A stretch of 64,000 bases of DNA from Lepiota brunneoincarnata (lineage: Eukaryota; Basidiomycota; Agaricomycetes; Agaricales; Agaricaceae). Position numbers and translations under genes: made by a program. Below are positions 39,763-51,424 of the stretch, one piece after another. The notes under the pieces are model-generated. The model was not told where the DNA came from and ran no database searches. It saw only the letters and a list, made by a program, of their open reading frames with translations. The DNA lies in assembly GCA_023014365.1 (NCBI GenBank), contig JAEBUN010000005.1:2382817-2446816 (forward strand). Reading direction: 5' to 3'. The number at the start of each line of letters is the position of its first letter. The first letter of the stretch is position 1.

Positions 39763-40720
39763 ACACTTGTGTCCAAGAACAATCAAGCCATGAACAGAAC
39801 AGTAGCTGAGCTGTCAAAACACTTCAAACTCCGTGATCTTGGTCTCACCTCCTTTCTTCTCAACATCCAAATCGCTCAGGACATCCCCAACCGCACCATC
39901 TTCCTTTCCCAATCGCACTATATTGATTCTATGCTCAAACAGTTTGGTATGGATGACTGCAATCCTGTGAAGACTCCTATGAGTCCAGAAATTGACTTAG
40001 CCAACATCACAATCTCCCCTGCAGAACAAGACCAGATGCACTCTATTCCCTATCTCAGTGCTGTGAGTGCACTCCAGTACTTGGCCATGATGACTCGTCC
40101 CAACATTGCATTTGCTGTTGCTTATCTGGGGCGGTTTAATCACAATCCTGGCCTCCAGCACTGGGCAGCTGTCAAACACCTCTTCCGTTACCTCAAAGGC
40201 ACTGCTGACTACAAGCTAGTCTACAAAGGGAATGATGATGACGAGTTGTTTATAACCTACTCAGATGCCTCTCATGGTGATTGCAAGGAGACAGGATGAG
40301 CAACAGGTGGATATGTAACTCTGGTGTGTGGTGGTGCTGTAGGATGGTCCTCAAAGCGTCAGGGATTGGTAACACTGTCTACTACTGAAGCTGAGTATGT
40401 TGCAGCAGTTGAAGCAGGCAAGGAGATCATGTGGATGCGCAACATTCTCTCGGAGATTGGACACATCATTTTCTTCCCTTCGACACTCTATGTTGACAAC
40501 AAGTCAGGAATACAGGTTGCAAAGAATCCAGAACATCATGGACGAATGAAGCACCTAGACCTTTGACTCTACTGGCTCCGTGATGCAGTGGAGGCAAGAA
40601 TGATTGATCCAGTGCATGTACCAACCACTGAGCAGTTGGCCGACATCCTCACCAAGCCTGTTCCTGTGTCAATTGTGGAGTCCACAGTACCTCCTTTAGG
40701 TCTGCAACGGTATGTCTGAT
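39763..40720 (+). pseudogene. pol: Copia pol C-terminus (RT thumb, RNase H)
   Basis: It reads LSKHFKLRDLG, IFLSQSHYIDSMLKQFGM, TPMSP, YLSAVSALQYLAMMTRPNIAFAV and YLKGTADYKL (classic Copia RT-RNase H connection), then RNase H with YSDASHGD, STTEAEYVA and YVDNKSG, and the C-terminal EQLADILTKP. Two nonsense codons interrupt it: TGA at about 40297, just before TGGYV, and TGA at about 40564. The YVDD of RT lies upstream and is lost. It ends at TGA 40718-40720. Confidence 0.93.
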
Positions 40721-40749
40721 GCAGTAGGACTTGTCAGATCAAGGGGGTG

Positions 40750-41118
40750 TGTTAGGAGTGCCCTGTGACATGCCAGGATGTGCTATGTGCACTCCTGTGG
40801 TGAGCAGTGTGCACTTGTCTCATTGTGCTCTGAACAGTCCCACTTGTTTGTTGTTGTGTTTGTGGACTTGTAGATAGGCCTGGACGCTTTTGGTAGCTAG
40901 TCATGTGATCTAGACATGGACTTGCACCTGTGGACGCTTTTGGGACTTCCAGTCTCTCACAGTTGTCCACAGGTGAGTAGTTAGTTCTATCTCCACTCCA
41001 GTCTCTCACAGCTGTCCACAGCTTGTTCCTTTCATTTCTAGTCATTCTCTTTGCGTAATACACTCGTTCCTTCGCTGTTAGGACTCCTCACCAGTCCCCC
41101 AACGCTCCTGCTTCAATA
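40750..41118 (+). repeat. Copia 3' LTR (369 bp)
   Basis: TGTTAGGAGTGCCC to CTTCAATA. Same length and sequence class as the solo LTR at 4833-5201. It is followed by GCTGG and LINE-A sequence; the partner target duplication is not present because the 5' half of the element is gone. Confidence 0.93.
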
Positions 41119-42076
41119 GCTGGACCCCCGGCAAACCACTTGGCGAAAAGGCAGCAGACAGCCAAGGAGTGACCCTGGGCGGAATGCACCGACGGGTCCA
41201 CCACCTGCCTGGCTGAGGCCATTGAGTCAGTGAACAAGACGAGACCGGTGGCACCCTTGACAGAAACTGCCTTGGACATTGCCAACCAAATGGCGAAAAG
41301 CTCGGCCTCAGGTGCCGTAACCTTATCCCCTGGAAGCCAGACCGCGTGAATGTAGTCCAGCCCCTGGAAAACCTGGACAGCCAAAACCACCTGGTGGGCC
41401 TGGTGGGGCGGCAGACTCGCGTCCGTCGCTGCCACCAGAACCCCTGGATCAGCCTGCGCCCAGGCCAAAACCCGGTCAAGGGCCACGACGTGAGCCGTAA
41501 GGGTATCTTCCACCCCTCAGTCGTACAAGTGGAAGTGGACCCGGTCTGGGTACACATCCAAGAGACGGCGCCCCGGCCAAGCCTCCGGTGCAACCGCGTC
41601 GAAAGGCCCGGCGAGGGTGGCAAGACGCTGGTTAGCGTCGACAACAGGCCCCTTCACCTTGATTAACTCGCGGGGAGGGAGCCTGGCTATGGACTGGATA
41701 TGAGACCAGAGATCGCTGCTGTAGCCCCAACTGAGGAGGGCCCGGGCCGGGGCGTTGGTTATTCCCCTGCCGCCTTCAGGCGGCATGTAGGGATTTATGT
41801 GGGAATTGACCCCTAACCCCTGATAAGGGGGGGGACCTCGCTCTGGTTTGGTTCTTGTACCAGGCACTGGGCAGCAGTCATCTTCTTGTCTCCGTTCATT
41901 TGGGGTGGCTTCATCCTGGGCATGGGGAAACGCATGCCCACATCTGCGGTCACGCGTTGTATGTACAGATACCCTGTAGTGTACGGCTTGGTCATTTGTA
42001 CTGTAGTACGTTGCTGCACGTGGCCTCCCTACGTGGCCTGCATAATAAATTGGAGATTTAAAAAAAAAAAAAAAAA
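41119..42076. mobile_element. LINE-A with 5' inversion (twin-priming type)
   Basis: Positions 41119-41742 are minus-strand LINE-A ORF2 (from GWGYSGDL through the RNase H ATDAS and FTDSM segments to WFAGGPA). At 41742/41743 the sequence switches to plus-strand LINE-A 3' UTR, which runs to poly(A) at 42060-42076. Inverted upstream part plus sense 3' part with tail is the layout that twin priming produces. The Copia LTR cuts the inverted part at 41118/41119. Confidence 0.85.
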
Positions 42077-44040
42077 GATCAACAGTGTAGAGCATGAATT
42101 TGATCCGCTCTGAGAAGTGGTCCAAAAGTCGGAGACCTGGCCTGTTCTTGTCTGTAAACAGGCTGAATGGCTCAGTAAGCTGCAGAAGTACATTCTGTAC
42201 CTCCATAAGGACACTCTTCACCTTGGGCCGAAGCACCAGGGTGAGAGACGAAATAGAACAAGGGTGTGCCAGGGAGCTCCCCCTGAACTTGTGGCCTAGC
42301 AAGGGCCGAAGTGGGTGATTCGCCACAAGCGTGGCAACCTGGAATATTGTTTGGGAAGCCAATTTCTTGAGATATAACTGGAAGGGCCTCTGCCCCCCCT
42401 GAGGGGGATGTGCAAAAAGCACTGATGATCCAATTAGCGGCATGCCACTGCATGGAGTTGAACATCCTGAGGATTCCCTTGTTATGGAAACCCTCGTGAT
42501 ACCACATATGGAACCCATACATGGCAATAGGAGCCACGCAGGACCAGTAAAGGAGGCGCTTCTGATCTGGAAGTAGCCCCCAGGTTGAATTACCAAGCAT
42601 CCCCATCGCTCCAACTATAGAGAATGCCTTGGTAGAATAGTAGCGTACATGCTTGCGAAAAGTGAGAGCACAATTGAAATAGAAACCCAAGTATCACCAA
42701 AACGGTTTAGGTCTCAAAGGGGTGTCCCCCATGTACAGATGGAAGCCCAAGTCAATGGGCAGGTTGGCATCCCTCAGATTGTGAGAGAAGTGAAAGACCT
42801 CAGACTTGGCATGCTCAAGTGTGAGGCCAAAAGAGTCAAAGAGCCCATGCATGCAGCAATAGGCCACCTGCAGGGCAGAAACGTTGTCCTCCCAGGTTTT
42901 GGTCTGGACTATAAGGGTCCCATCATCAACATACGAGAGCATGTCGACCCCGAGGCCAGGGGTCCTCTGGTAGTAAAGATACACCAGGGGGGTGAGATAC
43001 AAGGCAGACAGGACTGGCAACAGAGCAGAGTCCTGCCCCATGCCCACATTCACCTGTCTGGGGTCCGACTAGAAGGAATTCCACAAATAGGTGGTAGACC
43101 TTCCAACCAGGTAGGAGCCAAAGAATTGCACCAACTCCAGCGCAAACCCCGACCACAACAGCACCGCAAGAATCATATCATGATTTAGCAAAGGAAAGAA
43201 CTGAGCAATGTCAAAAGCAACAATGCTCGTCCGAAGCCCCCGGGTCCACCCTGCATGAACGAGATGGGTGAGGATCAACCCAGTGTCCTCAGTGGACTTC
43301 TGGTGGATACCGCCAACCTGGTTGGGATGAAACACCCCCCATTTGACACAGTCAAACTGAAGGCGGTTGGAGATTATCTTCTCCACAAGCTTGCCCAATG
43401 TGTTTAGCAGCACAATTGGCTAAAAGGCCTTGAGCGTAGAGTATGAAGGCTTTCCTGGCTTAGGTATGACCACCAAGTTAGACTCCTTGAAATAATCCGG
43501 CCAATGCCCTGCCATCAGGCAGGCATTGGCAAGATCAATGAACATGCAGCAGGATGCTTGGTCCACCACAATATCCTTCAGGTACGACCACAGAATGTGG
43601 TTGGGCCCAGGAGCAGACCCCTTCATGCAAGAACATAGTGCATCCTCAAGTTCCAAGGTTGAGAATGGGTACCACGCCCTTTCTGCCTGCGCAGGGAGAG
43701 TGTCCAACACAGAGGGATCCACAATGCGGCCAGAGGCCGCATTGTAGGTCCTGTGGAGGGCATCCCAAAGGGAGTCCATATCATGACACAGCACACCATT
43801 GTGCTGGATCACATCACAAGCAGGGAGTTTGCGCTGTTTAACCCAGGCCATGAGGTCCCAGGGGCGCTTGTTTGCAGAAGCAATTTCCTCGATCTTCTCA
43901 TCAAAGAATTTGCATTTGACAGTCTTAACAACTTGCTGGAACTCGAACCACACATCCCCTGAAGGAGCCACCCGGTACACCTGAATGGCCACAGTGCACT
44001 CGTCATTCCACTCAGGATTAGAGCGCTCCACAATGAACAC
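42077..44040 (-). pseudogene. LINE-B ORF2 remnant (linker, RT, RNase H start)
   Basis: Linker (NPEWNDECTVAI, KRPWDLMAWVKQ), RT from VVIPKPGKPSYST to the RT thumb and the start of the RNase H part. There are at least three in-frame stops: about 43417 (AF stop PIV), about 43066 (NSF stop SDP) and about 42691 (FW stop YLG). About 120 bp are lost near 42390. It is not functional. Confidence 0.85.
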
Positions 44041-44046
44041 CTCCTC

Positions 44047-45581
44047 TTTTTTTTTTTTTTTTTTTAAATCAACAATTTATAATGCGGTGCTTGAACGCAG
44101 TCTGCATGCACTAGCTACGTACAAAGCAACTAATACATGGTATAACTACCAATGAAGGTAAGGAAGAGAGTCCCGCTGACTCGAAAGGCTACACTCCGTA
44201 AAAAAGTGCATGTGGGTGAAGAGCTCGCTACCCCGACGAAAACCGGGGTGCGACAGATGAGGGGTGGATAGGGCCAACAGGTCCCCCCCCAAAGGGGGTT
44301 AGGAGTCAGTTCTCTGTAAATCCCTACACTCCACAGGCGAAGGCTCTAAGAGCTTTGGGTCTCCGCCCCTAGGGGTGTTAGGAGTCAATTCTCCATAAAT
44401 TGCTACACCCCGCCCAGAGGGCGGGGGGCGAATAACTGTCGGCTTCTTGAGGCCAAAGCCCATGAGGGGGGAATAACCTGAAGGCCCTCCCCAGTCATTC
44501 CACCCCTTGGGGCTGGGATAGGAACACAAATGTGAAAGGATTGCATTCCAAAAGGCCCAGAAGGGTGTCGAGGTCATGGGGTAAGCCACCACGTTGCGTG
44601 TACTCTGGACAGGAGGTGAAAATGTGAGTGTGGGTTTCCAGCCGCAACCCACAAGGACAGGAGTGATCCTCCTGGGGATGGAATCTAGCACGGTACTCCC
44701 CTATAGGGGCGTGACCAAGTATAGTGCGGACTGCCTGCATTGTACCAGCGACAGACATCCGGGGGCTGATTTCTCGGAGCCAAGTACCTCCAGAGAGGTA
44801 CGAGGGTTGGAGAGGCCTCCCAAGGGAGTCCAATAGGGGGAGGAAATTCCTACCCCAGTACAAGGGCAAGTGAAACATATTCACCCACTTGTCGATGCAC
44901 CCCCTCGTGACCTCAGCATGGAGGAAGTCAATGGTAGTTGCTGGGCAAACACCCAACAATATATGAAGCTCCTTCACCATCGCAACAGCGTCAGAGTGAA
45001 GCTCTGCAACAGAGCCTGAAGGCACCTGCCAGAAAGTGATGGTCCGCTGAGCCTTGGCAGACAACCAGCGATCCAGAGACTGACACACTTCTAGGGAATG
45101 AGCCTGGCTGGTGTGCACAGAAGGATCAACAGCTCTGTGGGCAGAGCCCGTGGAGCTGGTGTAGATAAAGATGTGGTCAGTTTTGGCACGATCCAAGACC
45201 ATGCCTACTCCCAGCCGAATGGAATGGAGCTCTGTGTCAGTGAGCAGAACCTTCCCCATGGCCTGCCTGGCCTGTCTGACCAGATGCCCGCCTGCAAACA
45301 TGCAAGCTGCCAAAACAGCCTGCAGTCTTCCATATGGTAGCTGGTGGGCACCAGCCACTATACAAGCAAACGAAGGGTCGGACTGTGCCCTCCAGATGGA
45401 GGCGTGCAATCCATCAAGATGCCGTTGTTTTGAATCCCCCTCCAGATCAACAGTGTACAGCATGAATTTGATTTACTCCGAGAAGCGGTCCAAAAGCCGG
45501 AGACCTGGCCTGTTCTCTTCTGCAAATGGATTGAATGGCTCAGTAAGCTGCGGAAGCACGTTCTGTACCTCCATAAGAGCA
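44047..45581 (-). mobile_element. LINE-B, 5'-truncated, 16-bp TSD
   Basis: Minus-strand LINE-B with poly(T) at 44047-44065, a 3' UTR and the ORF2 C-terminus. It was inserted in another minus-strand LINE-B and is flanked by CAATGAACACCTCCTC (44031-44046 and 45582-45597). The insert is 1535 bp. Its 5' end lies in the segment between RT and RNase H (a truncated insertion). Confidence 0.93.
44495..45463 (-). pseudogene. LINE-B ORF2 C-terminus (RNase H-like, CCHC)
   Basis: Open for 322 codons from YTVDLEGDSKQ to PQGVE. The RNase H-like domain has IVAGAHQLPYG and IYTSSTGSAHR, so the first and third catalytic Asp are absent as in other LINE-B copies, while TDTELHSIRLG keeps the Glu and HSDAVAM keeps an Asp. 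Finger CPCGLR...H...C near 44640. Truncated at its 5' side by the insertion mechanism. Confidence 0.85.
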
Positions 45582-45597
45582 CAATGAACACCTCCTC

Positions 45598-46195
45598 AGA
45601 GAAGGCATCCCAGGCCTGGGAGATGATGTGAGCCACAGCCCGAGCTGCAGACTCCACCTCCACAGAAGTGTCCAAGGGTAGCTGCAGAGCGGCCAGCCCC
45701 TCATATATCTGCGCCACGAATTTTGACTCCTTGTCACTATTGGGCTTCAGAACTTAATGGATCACACCAGTCATAAAATGAGTGACTGGGAGAACCAGAG
45801 TTAGAGGAGCATGGTCCAAAGGGCCACGCTTCTCAAGATCGATCAAGGGCCTGAGATCTGGATTGTGGGCTATTGGGAGGAAGATGAGATCGATCACTGA
45901 TGGCAAAAGATTTGAATTGTGTGGGAAGTGAGTTGGGCCCAGAACCACTGGAAGTGCCAAGTCAAGCCCCAGATCCATCCCAACCTCCAAGAGGGATTGG
46001 GCGATCCCCAGATGCGAGACCCAATTAGGATCCCACCACTCCAAGTGGCAATTGAAGTCACCAGCCATGTAGGTCATAGCAGACAGGGAGTCCACTAGTT
46101 TCCAAAGGGCCAGAATGGCAGTGTGACAATCGTCCGAATAGATGTTCATAAGATTATAGGTGTGCCCCCCTTGCCACATGGACACAACCATAATG
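45598..46195 (-). pseudogene. LINE-B ORF2 endonuclease part
   Basis: Reads VVSMWQGGHTYNLMNIYSDD, GDFNCHLEWWDPN, GPTHFPHNSN and DHAPLTLVLPVTHFM, then a stop at about 45754 (CGN to TAA, VIH stop VLKPDS) and on to FSEEVFIV at the target duplication. It is the upstream part of the copy whose remainder is at 44046-42077. The LINE-A at 46196 cut its 5' side. Confidence 0.86.
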
Positions 46196-46312
46196 CATCC
46201 CTTCTTGGACTTCAACCATCAACAACTTGCTTGCACAGCCACAGCCTTCCCTTTCATCATCCTCTGCAACGAGCTCTATTGTCCTGATCTACGATCTTAA
46301 AGTCCTACACGT

Positions 46313-48429
46313 ATGCCTCCAAGGTCCACTCGCTCCACTCAGGGGGCGGGAGCTCCCCTGCCGGCGGATCCTTCGTCGCCAGACCCTTTCGCCATGGCTC
46401 CAACCCACACTCAGGCTGCCCCCCCGGCACCTTCCAACCCCGCTACAGCTCTGCATCGCAGGCTGCTGCCCCTGCTCCGGCTGCCGAGGCCCCCAAAAGG
46501 CCTCGCGAGTCCGCTGTCTACCTGGATGATGCCCCAGTGACCCCCCGTCCCAAGTGCACCTGCATGCCCGAGCCTTCCGCCCCTCTGAGGCAGGAACTCG
46601 ACCTCAAATTGGTCTCCGGTTCCTCCAGGATGGCCATTGACCCTGGAGCTGAGCCATCTCCTGGCCCCGTCTTCACGGAGCAGGAGGACCCCAACTTTGT
46701 CCCCACCTTCCTCACCCTTTCCCGCAATCCTGCGGATGCAGAGGGTGAGGCCGGGATCGTGGCTGATGCTCTCAACATAGTGGCACTGTGGCTGGAGAGA
46801 GCCAAGTGCAGCAAACTTTCTGACGGCAGCAGCATGGAGGTCACCCGCTCCCTGGCCAGGCTCTTTCGTGAGGTGGAAGAGCATGACTGGGACAACATCC
46901 CCTTTCTAGAGGGCGAGTGCACCCAGAGGCTCCATGAGTGGGCCTCTGAGGTGTATGGTCCGTCCAGGCCGAGCACCCCCACCCCTGCGCAAGGGAAGAG
47001 CAAACAGCCGGACTCTGCTGCACCTGCCACTCCTGTTGGGGTGGCAGGCAGTATGCACGCCCCCTCTCCTAGGGCCTCAGTGGCTCCTATGGAGGTGGAT
47101 GGCGCTCCTCAGGCAGGTGGCTCGCACCGCACCCCCTGGGAGGGTAACCTCCCCCTGCCTCCTACTCCGGTAGAGGATTTGGGGCGTTTTCCTGCTGGGT
47201 ATGTGCGTCCTGCGCCTACTCAGCAATTCTTCAGGAACCTGGCCCGCATGGGGTTGGGCAATCCTGTCCCAGTGGCCCGCAACCCCAGCGCAGGGCAGCG
47301 GCCATCTCGCATCAGGGCGGCGCGAGCCGCCCTTGTTCCCCTGCTGTTGGTGGCAGACAGGGCTTGGCTGGCTGCGAGGCCGCCCCCCGGTCCCCCCCCT
47401 CCACGCATTAACCTGGCATGTACTCTCCCAGGGCTGCCTTCCCATAACGTGGTCTCATTTTACCGGCAGGCAGCAGCCGCCCAGCAGCCACCCAAGGCTC
47501 CCAAGCCTAGGATGACCACGTCTGGACCTTCATGCAAGCAGGTCATGCTCACCCTCGTGGGAGGCGGGCTCCCGGTTAATCTGGGCCCCATTGTCTGTGT
47601 GGAGATTCATCGGGTGGCTGCCGCCGCTCTGGTTTCTGCGGGCTCGCTTGTTCGCATCAAGCGGGTCCAGCAGATAGATGCACATGTAGCTTGCTACACC
47701 ACCGCCGTGCCCAGTGAACTGGACATTGGCACTATCAGGAACGCGGTCCACACAAACTGGCCCCAGGCCATCGTGGATGCGAACCTCCCTCGGTCAAAGA
47801 GCTACCTCAAGCTCCTCGACACGCCTATGTTCCGGGGTGGGCAGCCCTGGCTCATGCCTGACAGGATGGTCGAGGCCATGCAGCGTTCTGTGTGGTCTGA
47901 GTATTTTGTGCTGGCTACCAGGCCTCGCATCGTCAAGAACTCGCGCGCCGCCGACATGGCAACCATGTTCTTCAAGATCTGGGACTCTCAGCAGGGTTCC
48001 AATGCAAAGACCATCTCTTGGCAGGTCATTACTATCGATGGCACTCCGTGCAGGATCATTCCCGTGAAGGCCAACCCTGGCATCCCTCTCTGCCAGCGCT
48101 GCTGGAATTGGGGACACCCTTCTCTAGCCTGCCGATGTGAGGCTATCCACTGCTCTCACTGCGGCAGTCCGCATTCCCTGACTAACCATTGGGCGTTTGC
48201 GTCATGTTGCAAGGGGCAGCCCAACCATAGGCCGCCTATTGCCCCCACCCCCGCTGACCGTCCCTGCCCTCATGCGCCTGTGTGCGTGAATTGCGGCGGC
48301 GCTCATGCTGCGTCAGCTTTGGCCTGCCCATTCTGGGCTTGACACTTCGATTGGGAGTGGATTGAGCGCCGGTATGATTCTCTGGTAAGGGTCCGTTCCC
48401 CGCCACATCAACCCCGCTTACCCCAATGA
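46313..48429 (+). pseudogene. LINE-A ORF1, frameshifted
   Basis: ATG 46313 (MPPRSTRSTQ). A single-base loss in a C tract near 46430 shifts the frame; the family frame is open from 46537 to a TGA at 48340-48342 (FWA stop), where the intact copy has FWAHHFD. About 70 bp of the SPPCSYAAAAVSS segment are also missing near 47415. The knuckles CQRCWNWGHPSLAC, CSHCGSPH and CVNCGGAH remain. The family stop overlaps the ORF2 ATG (ATGA at 48426-48429). Confidence 0.87.
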
Positions 48430-51060
48430 ATAGGGACCATCAGGAACCTAGGAGATTGAGGAGAGCGTGTTGTGTCTGGTCGCAGAATGTATTCCGTAGT
48501 TACATTCTTGTTGACTCTATACTAGAACAATTCAAGCATGATGTGGACATGTTCTTACTACAGGAGCTGCCTTGGCGCTCCATTCATTGCATTCCGTCCT
48601 CCTCTGACCCTGATGGGGATGAGGTTGTCGGGGTGCCCAAGCATCTGGAGTGGCTGTGTTTGTTCCGCCCTCCTTCTTCCCTGGATCAGCCTCCTTGGGT
48701 TATGGCATATGTACATAATCAGATGAGGCAGCTCTGGCCCTCACTTCAACATGATGTCGTCGACCACCGTGATGTCATGGCCGTCTCCATGTTTTTGCAT
48801 GGGGAGGCTGTGTACTTTCTTAACATCTATTCAGACGACTGACAGTTGGGCATTCGCTGTTTAGCAGATGCGATCGACTCTCTCCCGCAGTGCGCCCTCA
48901 TGTCGGGGGACTTTAACTGCCACTTGCCACAGTGGGATCCAGGGGCTCCCCACAATCCTGCTGCTGCCGCCTCCCTGCTGGAAACGGCGAATTCGTTGGG
49001 CCTGGACCTCTCGCTTCCTGAGAATTCGGGCCCCACGCACTTCCCCTTTGAGGAGGGGCTTGCTTTTACCGTGATTGACCTCATGTTCGTGAGGGCAGCT
49101 GCGGGCCATCTGCCACTTCCCACACGGTGTTCCAATCTGTGGGATCAATCTGATCATTGCCCCCTTTGGGTCATTATCCCTCTGGAGGCCTTCGAGGAGG
49201 CTGTGCCCAGGTGCTCGCTGAAGCGGGACTCGGACGAGGAGGCCAAGTTCCTAGCTGAGGTCTCAATGGGGCTTATGGGCCTGGATTATCCAGACCTGGG
49301 CTCATTCGACAGGATCGACAAGGTAGCCCTGGCTATCTCTGCGGTCTTCTCCAGGGCATGGCTCACCCACTCCAAGGAGATCTGCGTCGTCTCACAGTCT
49401 AAACTATGGTGGGATGACGAGTGCTCACGCACCTATGCGGTGTATTCTCGGTCTCGGGATCAAGAGGATGCTCACATGTTTAAGCGAACCTGGAAGGCCG
49501 CCAAACATAAATTCTTTGATGATCGCATCGAGGAGATTGCTTCTACCAACAAGCACCCCTGGGACCTAATGGATTGGGTCAGGGCGCACAAGTTGCCCCC
49601 CTGCGAGGCGATCTGCTATTGCGACCACCCCTGCAATACTCTCGAGGAGCTCTGGGAAGGGCTCCACAGTTCCTACAATGCCGCCAACAACCGCCTGGTC
49701 AACATCAGGGTTCTTGATCAGATTGATCTGCTCCCACTGTGGGAGTGGCCGGTCTTCTCCAACCTGGAGATGCACGAGGCCTTACGCACGTGCTCCTCTT
49801 TGTCTTCGCCCAGTCTGGACCACGTTATGTGGACACACCTCAAGTCTGTTCTGGCGGGCCCAATGGTTACCCATTTGGTCTGTCGGATTGCTGATGCCTG
49901 CATGGAGTGTGGGCATTGGCTGCATCACTTTAAGGAGAGTGTGTCAGTCATCATACCGAAGCCGGGCAAGCCCTCCTATGCCACTCCGAAGGCGTTCAGA
50001 CCGATCATCCTTCTCAATACTCTTGGTAAGCTTATTGAGAAAATGATCTTGTGCCGCTTGCAGTTTGAGGCTGTCAAGTTTGGCATGTTCCATCCAAACC
50101 AGTTCAGCGGTGTGATCCAGCAGTCCACCGAAGATGCTGGCACCTACCTCGTGCACCTTGTCCATGCTGGGTGGGCTTGCGGGTTGAAGACAAGTGTTCT
50201 CACCTTTGACATTGCACAGTTCTTCCCATCACTGAACCATGGGATGCTTCTCACAGTTCTGGCTCGGCAGGGGTTCTCCCCGTGCATGGGCCGGTTCTTT
50301 GCTTTTTATCTCATGGGAAGGTTTACCAGTTACACCTGGAACTCCTTCCTGTCTGAACCGTTCTGGGTGGAGGTGGGGGTGGGCCAGGGGTCAGCCCTCT
50401 CACCTGTCCTGTCCGGCCTTTACTTGGCTCCCGCCATGTATATCATCGAGTGGCGGCTCCCTCAACCAGGCCTTTTGCTCCTGTCTTACGTCGACGATGG
50501 CACAATTGTGGCACAGGCCTGGGACCTGGACGCTAACTGTGTCCTGCTCCACAGATCGTACGAGGTGGTCCATGACACCTTCACCCAGTTCACGCTAGTC
50601 GTGGAGCACGACAAGTCCGAGCTCTTCTATTTCTCACGGGATCGTTCCAGTGAGAACCCCCCAGTGGACTTGGGGTTTCCCCCATTCACTGGCGCTACCC
50701 CTCTTTGGCCCAAGACCTATTGGAGGTACCTGGGCTTCTATTTCGATCGTGCCCTTACGTTTAAGGAGCATGTTCGCTTCTACTCTACCAAGGCTATCTC
50801 CATGGTCAAGGCTATGGGGATGCTTGGTAACTCTATCCAGGGGCTTCTGCCAGACCAGAAGCGCCTTCTTTATCGGTCATGCATGGTTCCTATAGCCACA
50901 TATGGCTTCCGCTTGTGGTACTACCGGGGCGCCAGGTGTAAGGGCGCTTTGGACCACCTTTGCTGAATGCAGTGTCGGGCTGCACTCTGGATCACTGGCA
51001 CCGTTTGGACGTTGCCTGATGGGGGGGTTGGGGCCATTGCGGGCCTGATCCCCATACATC
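48426..51060 (+). pseudogene. LINE-A ORF2, endonuclease and RT, several stops
   Basis: ATG 48426. Endonuclease: WSQN, LQELPW, a stop at 48840-48842 (AGA to TGA, YSDD stop QLG), GDFNCHLPQWD and QSDHCPL. The RT stretch is open for about 700 codons (48846-50966) with FRPIILLNTLGKL, MFHPNQFSG, FDIAQFFPSL, VGVGQGSALSPVL and YVDDGTIVA, then a TGA at 50964-50966 (CGG to TGA). It ends at 51060, where another LINE-A was inserted. Inactive, but the RT core motifs are intact. Confidence 0.88.
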
Positions 51061-51424
51061 TTTTTTTTTTTTTTTTTTTTTTTTAAATCTCCAATTTATA
51101 ATGCGGGCCGCGTAGGGAGGCCGCATGCAGCTACTAACTACGGTACAACCTGAGCCGTAAGCTACGGGGTATCTGTACATACAACATGTGACCACGGATG
51201 CGGACATGCGTTTCCCCATGCCCAGGAAGAAGCCGCCCCAAATGAACGGAGGCAGGAGGACGGCTGCCACCCAGTGCACGGTGCAGGAACCAGACTGGAG
51301 TGAGGTCCCCCCCCAAATGGGGGTTAGGGATCAATTCCCACATAAATCCCTACACGCCGCCCGAGGGCAGTGGGGGAATAACCAACGCCCCAGCCCAGCC
51401 CCAACCGGGTGCCAGGCAGAGCTA

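Larger units (their letters stand above)
39763..41118 (+). mobile_element. Ty1/Copia 3' part with 3' LTR
   Basis: End of a Copia pol (RT thumb and RNase H), a polypurine stretch AAGGGGGTG just before 40750, and a complete 369-bp 3' LTR. Everything 5' of the RT thumb is missing. This copy identifies the solo LTRs at 4833 and 10788 as Copia. The LTR ends CTTCAATA where others have CTTCAACA (C-to-T in the terminal CA). Confidence 0.92.
42077..46195 (-). mobile_element. LINE-B copy, minus strand, with nested LINE-B
   Basis: ORF2 from the endonuclease (46195, IMVVSMWQGG) to RNase H (42077, FMLYTVDL), split at 44046/45598 by another LINE-B. Both ends are cut by LINE-A insertions (46196 and 42076). 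ORF pieces 44040-43420, 43413-43069, 43053-42694 and 42690-42172 are separated by stops where other copies have CGG, CGG and TGG codons, so the copy is heavily decayed. RT motifs FDIAQFFPLL, MGQDSALLP and YVDDGTLIV are still readable. Confidence 0.88.
46196..51060 (+). mobile_element. LINE-A, 5'-complete, cut by opposite LINE-A
   Basis: It starts with the family terminus CATCCCTTCTTGG at 46196, directly after LINE-B. 5' UTR, ORF1 and ORF2 follow up to 51060 (CCCCATACATC, start of the RNase H half), where the tail of a minus-strand LINE-A is inserted. The rest of this copy should lie right of the window. Confidence 0.9.
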
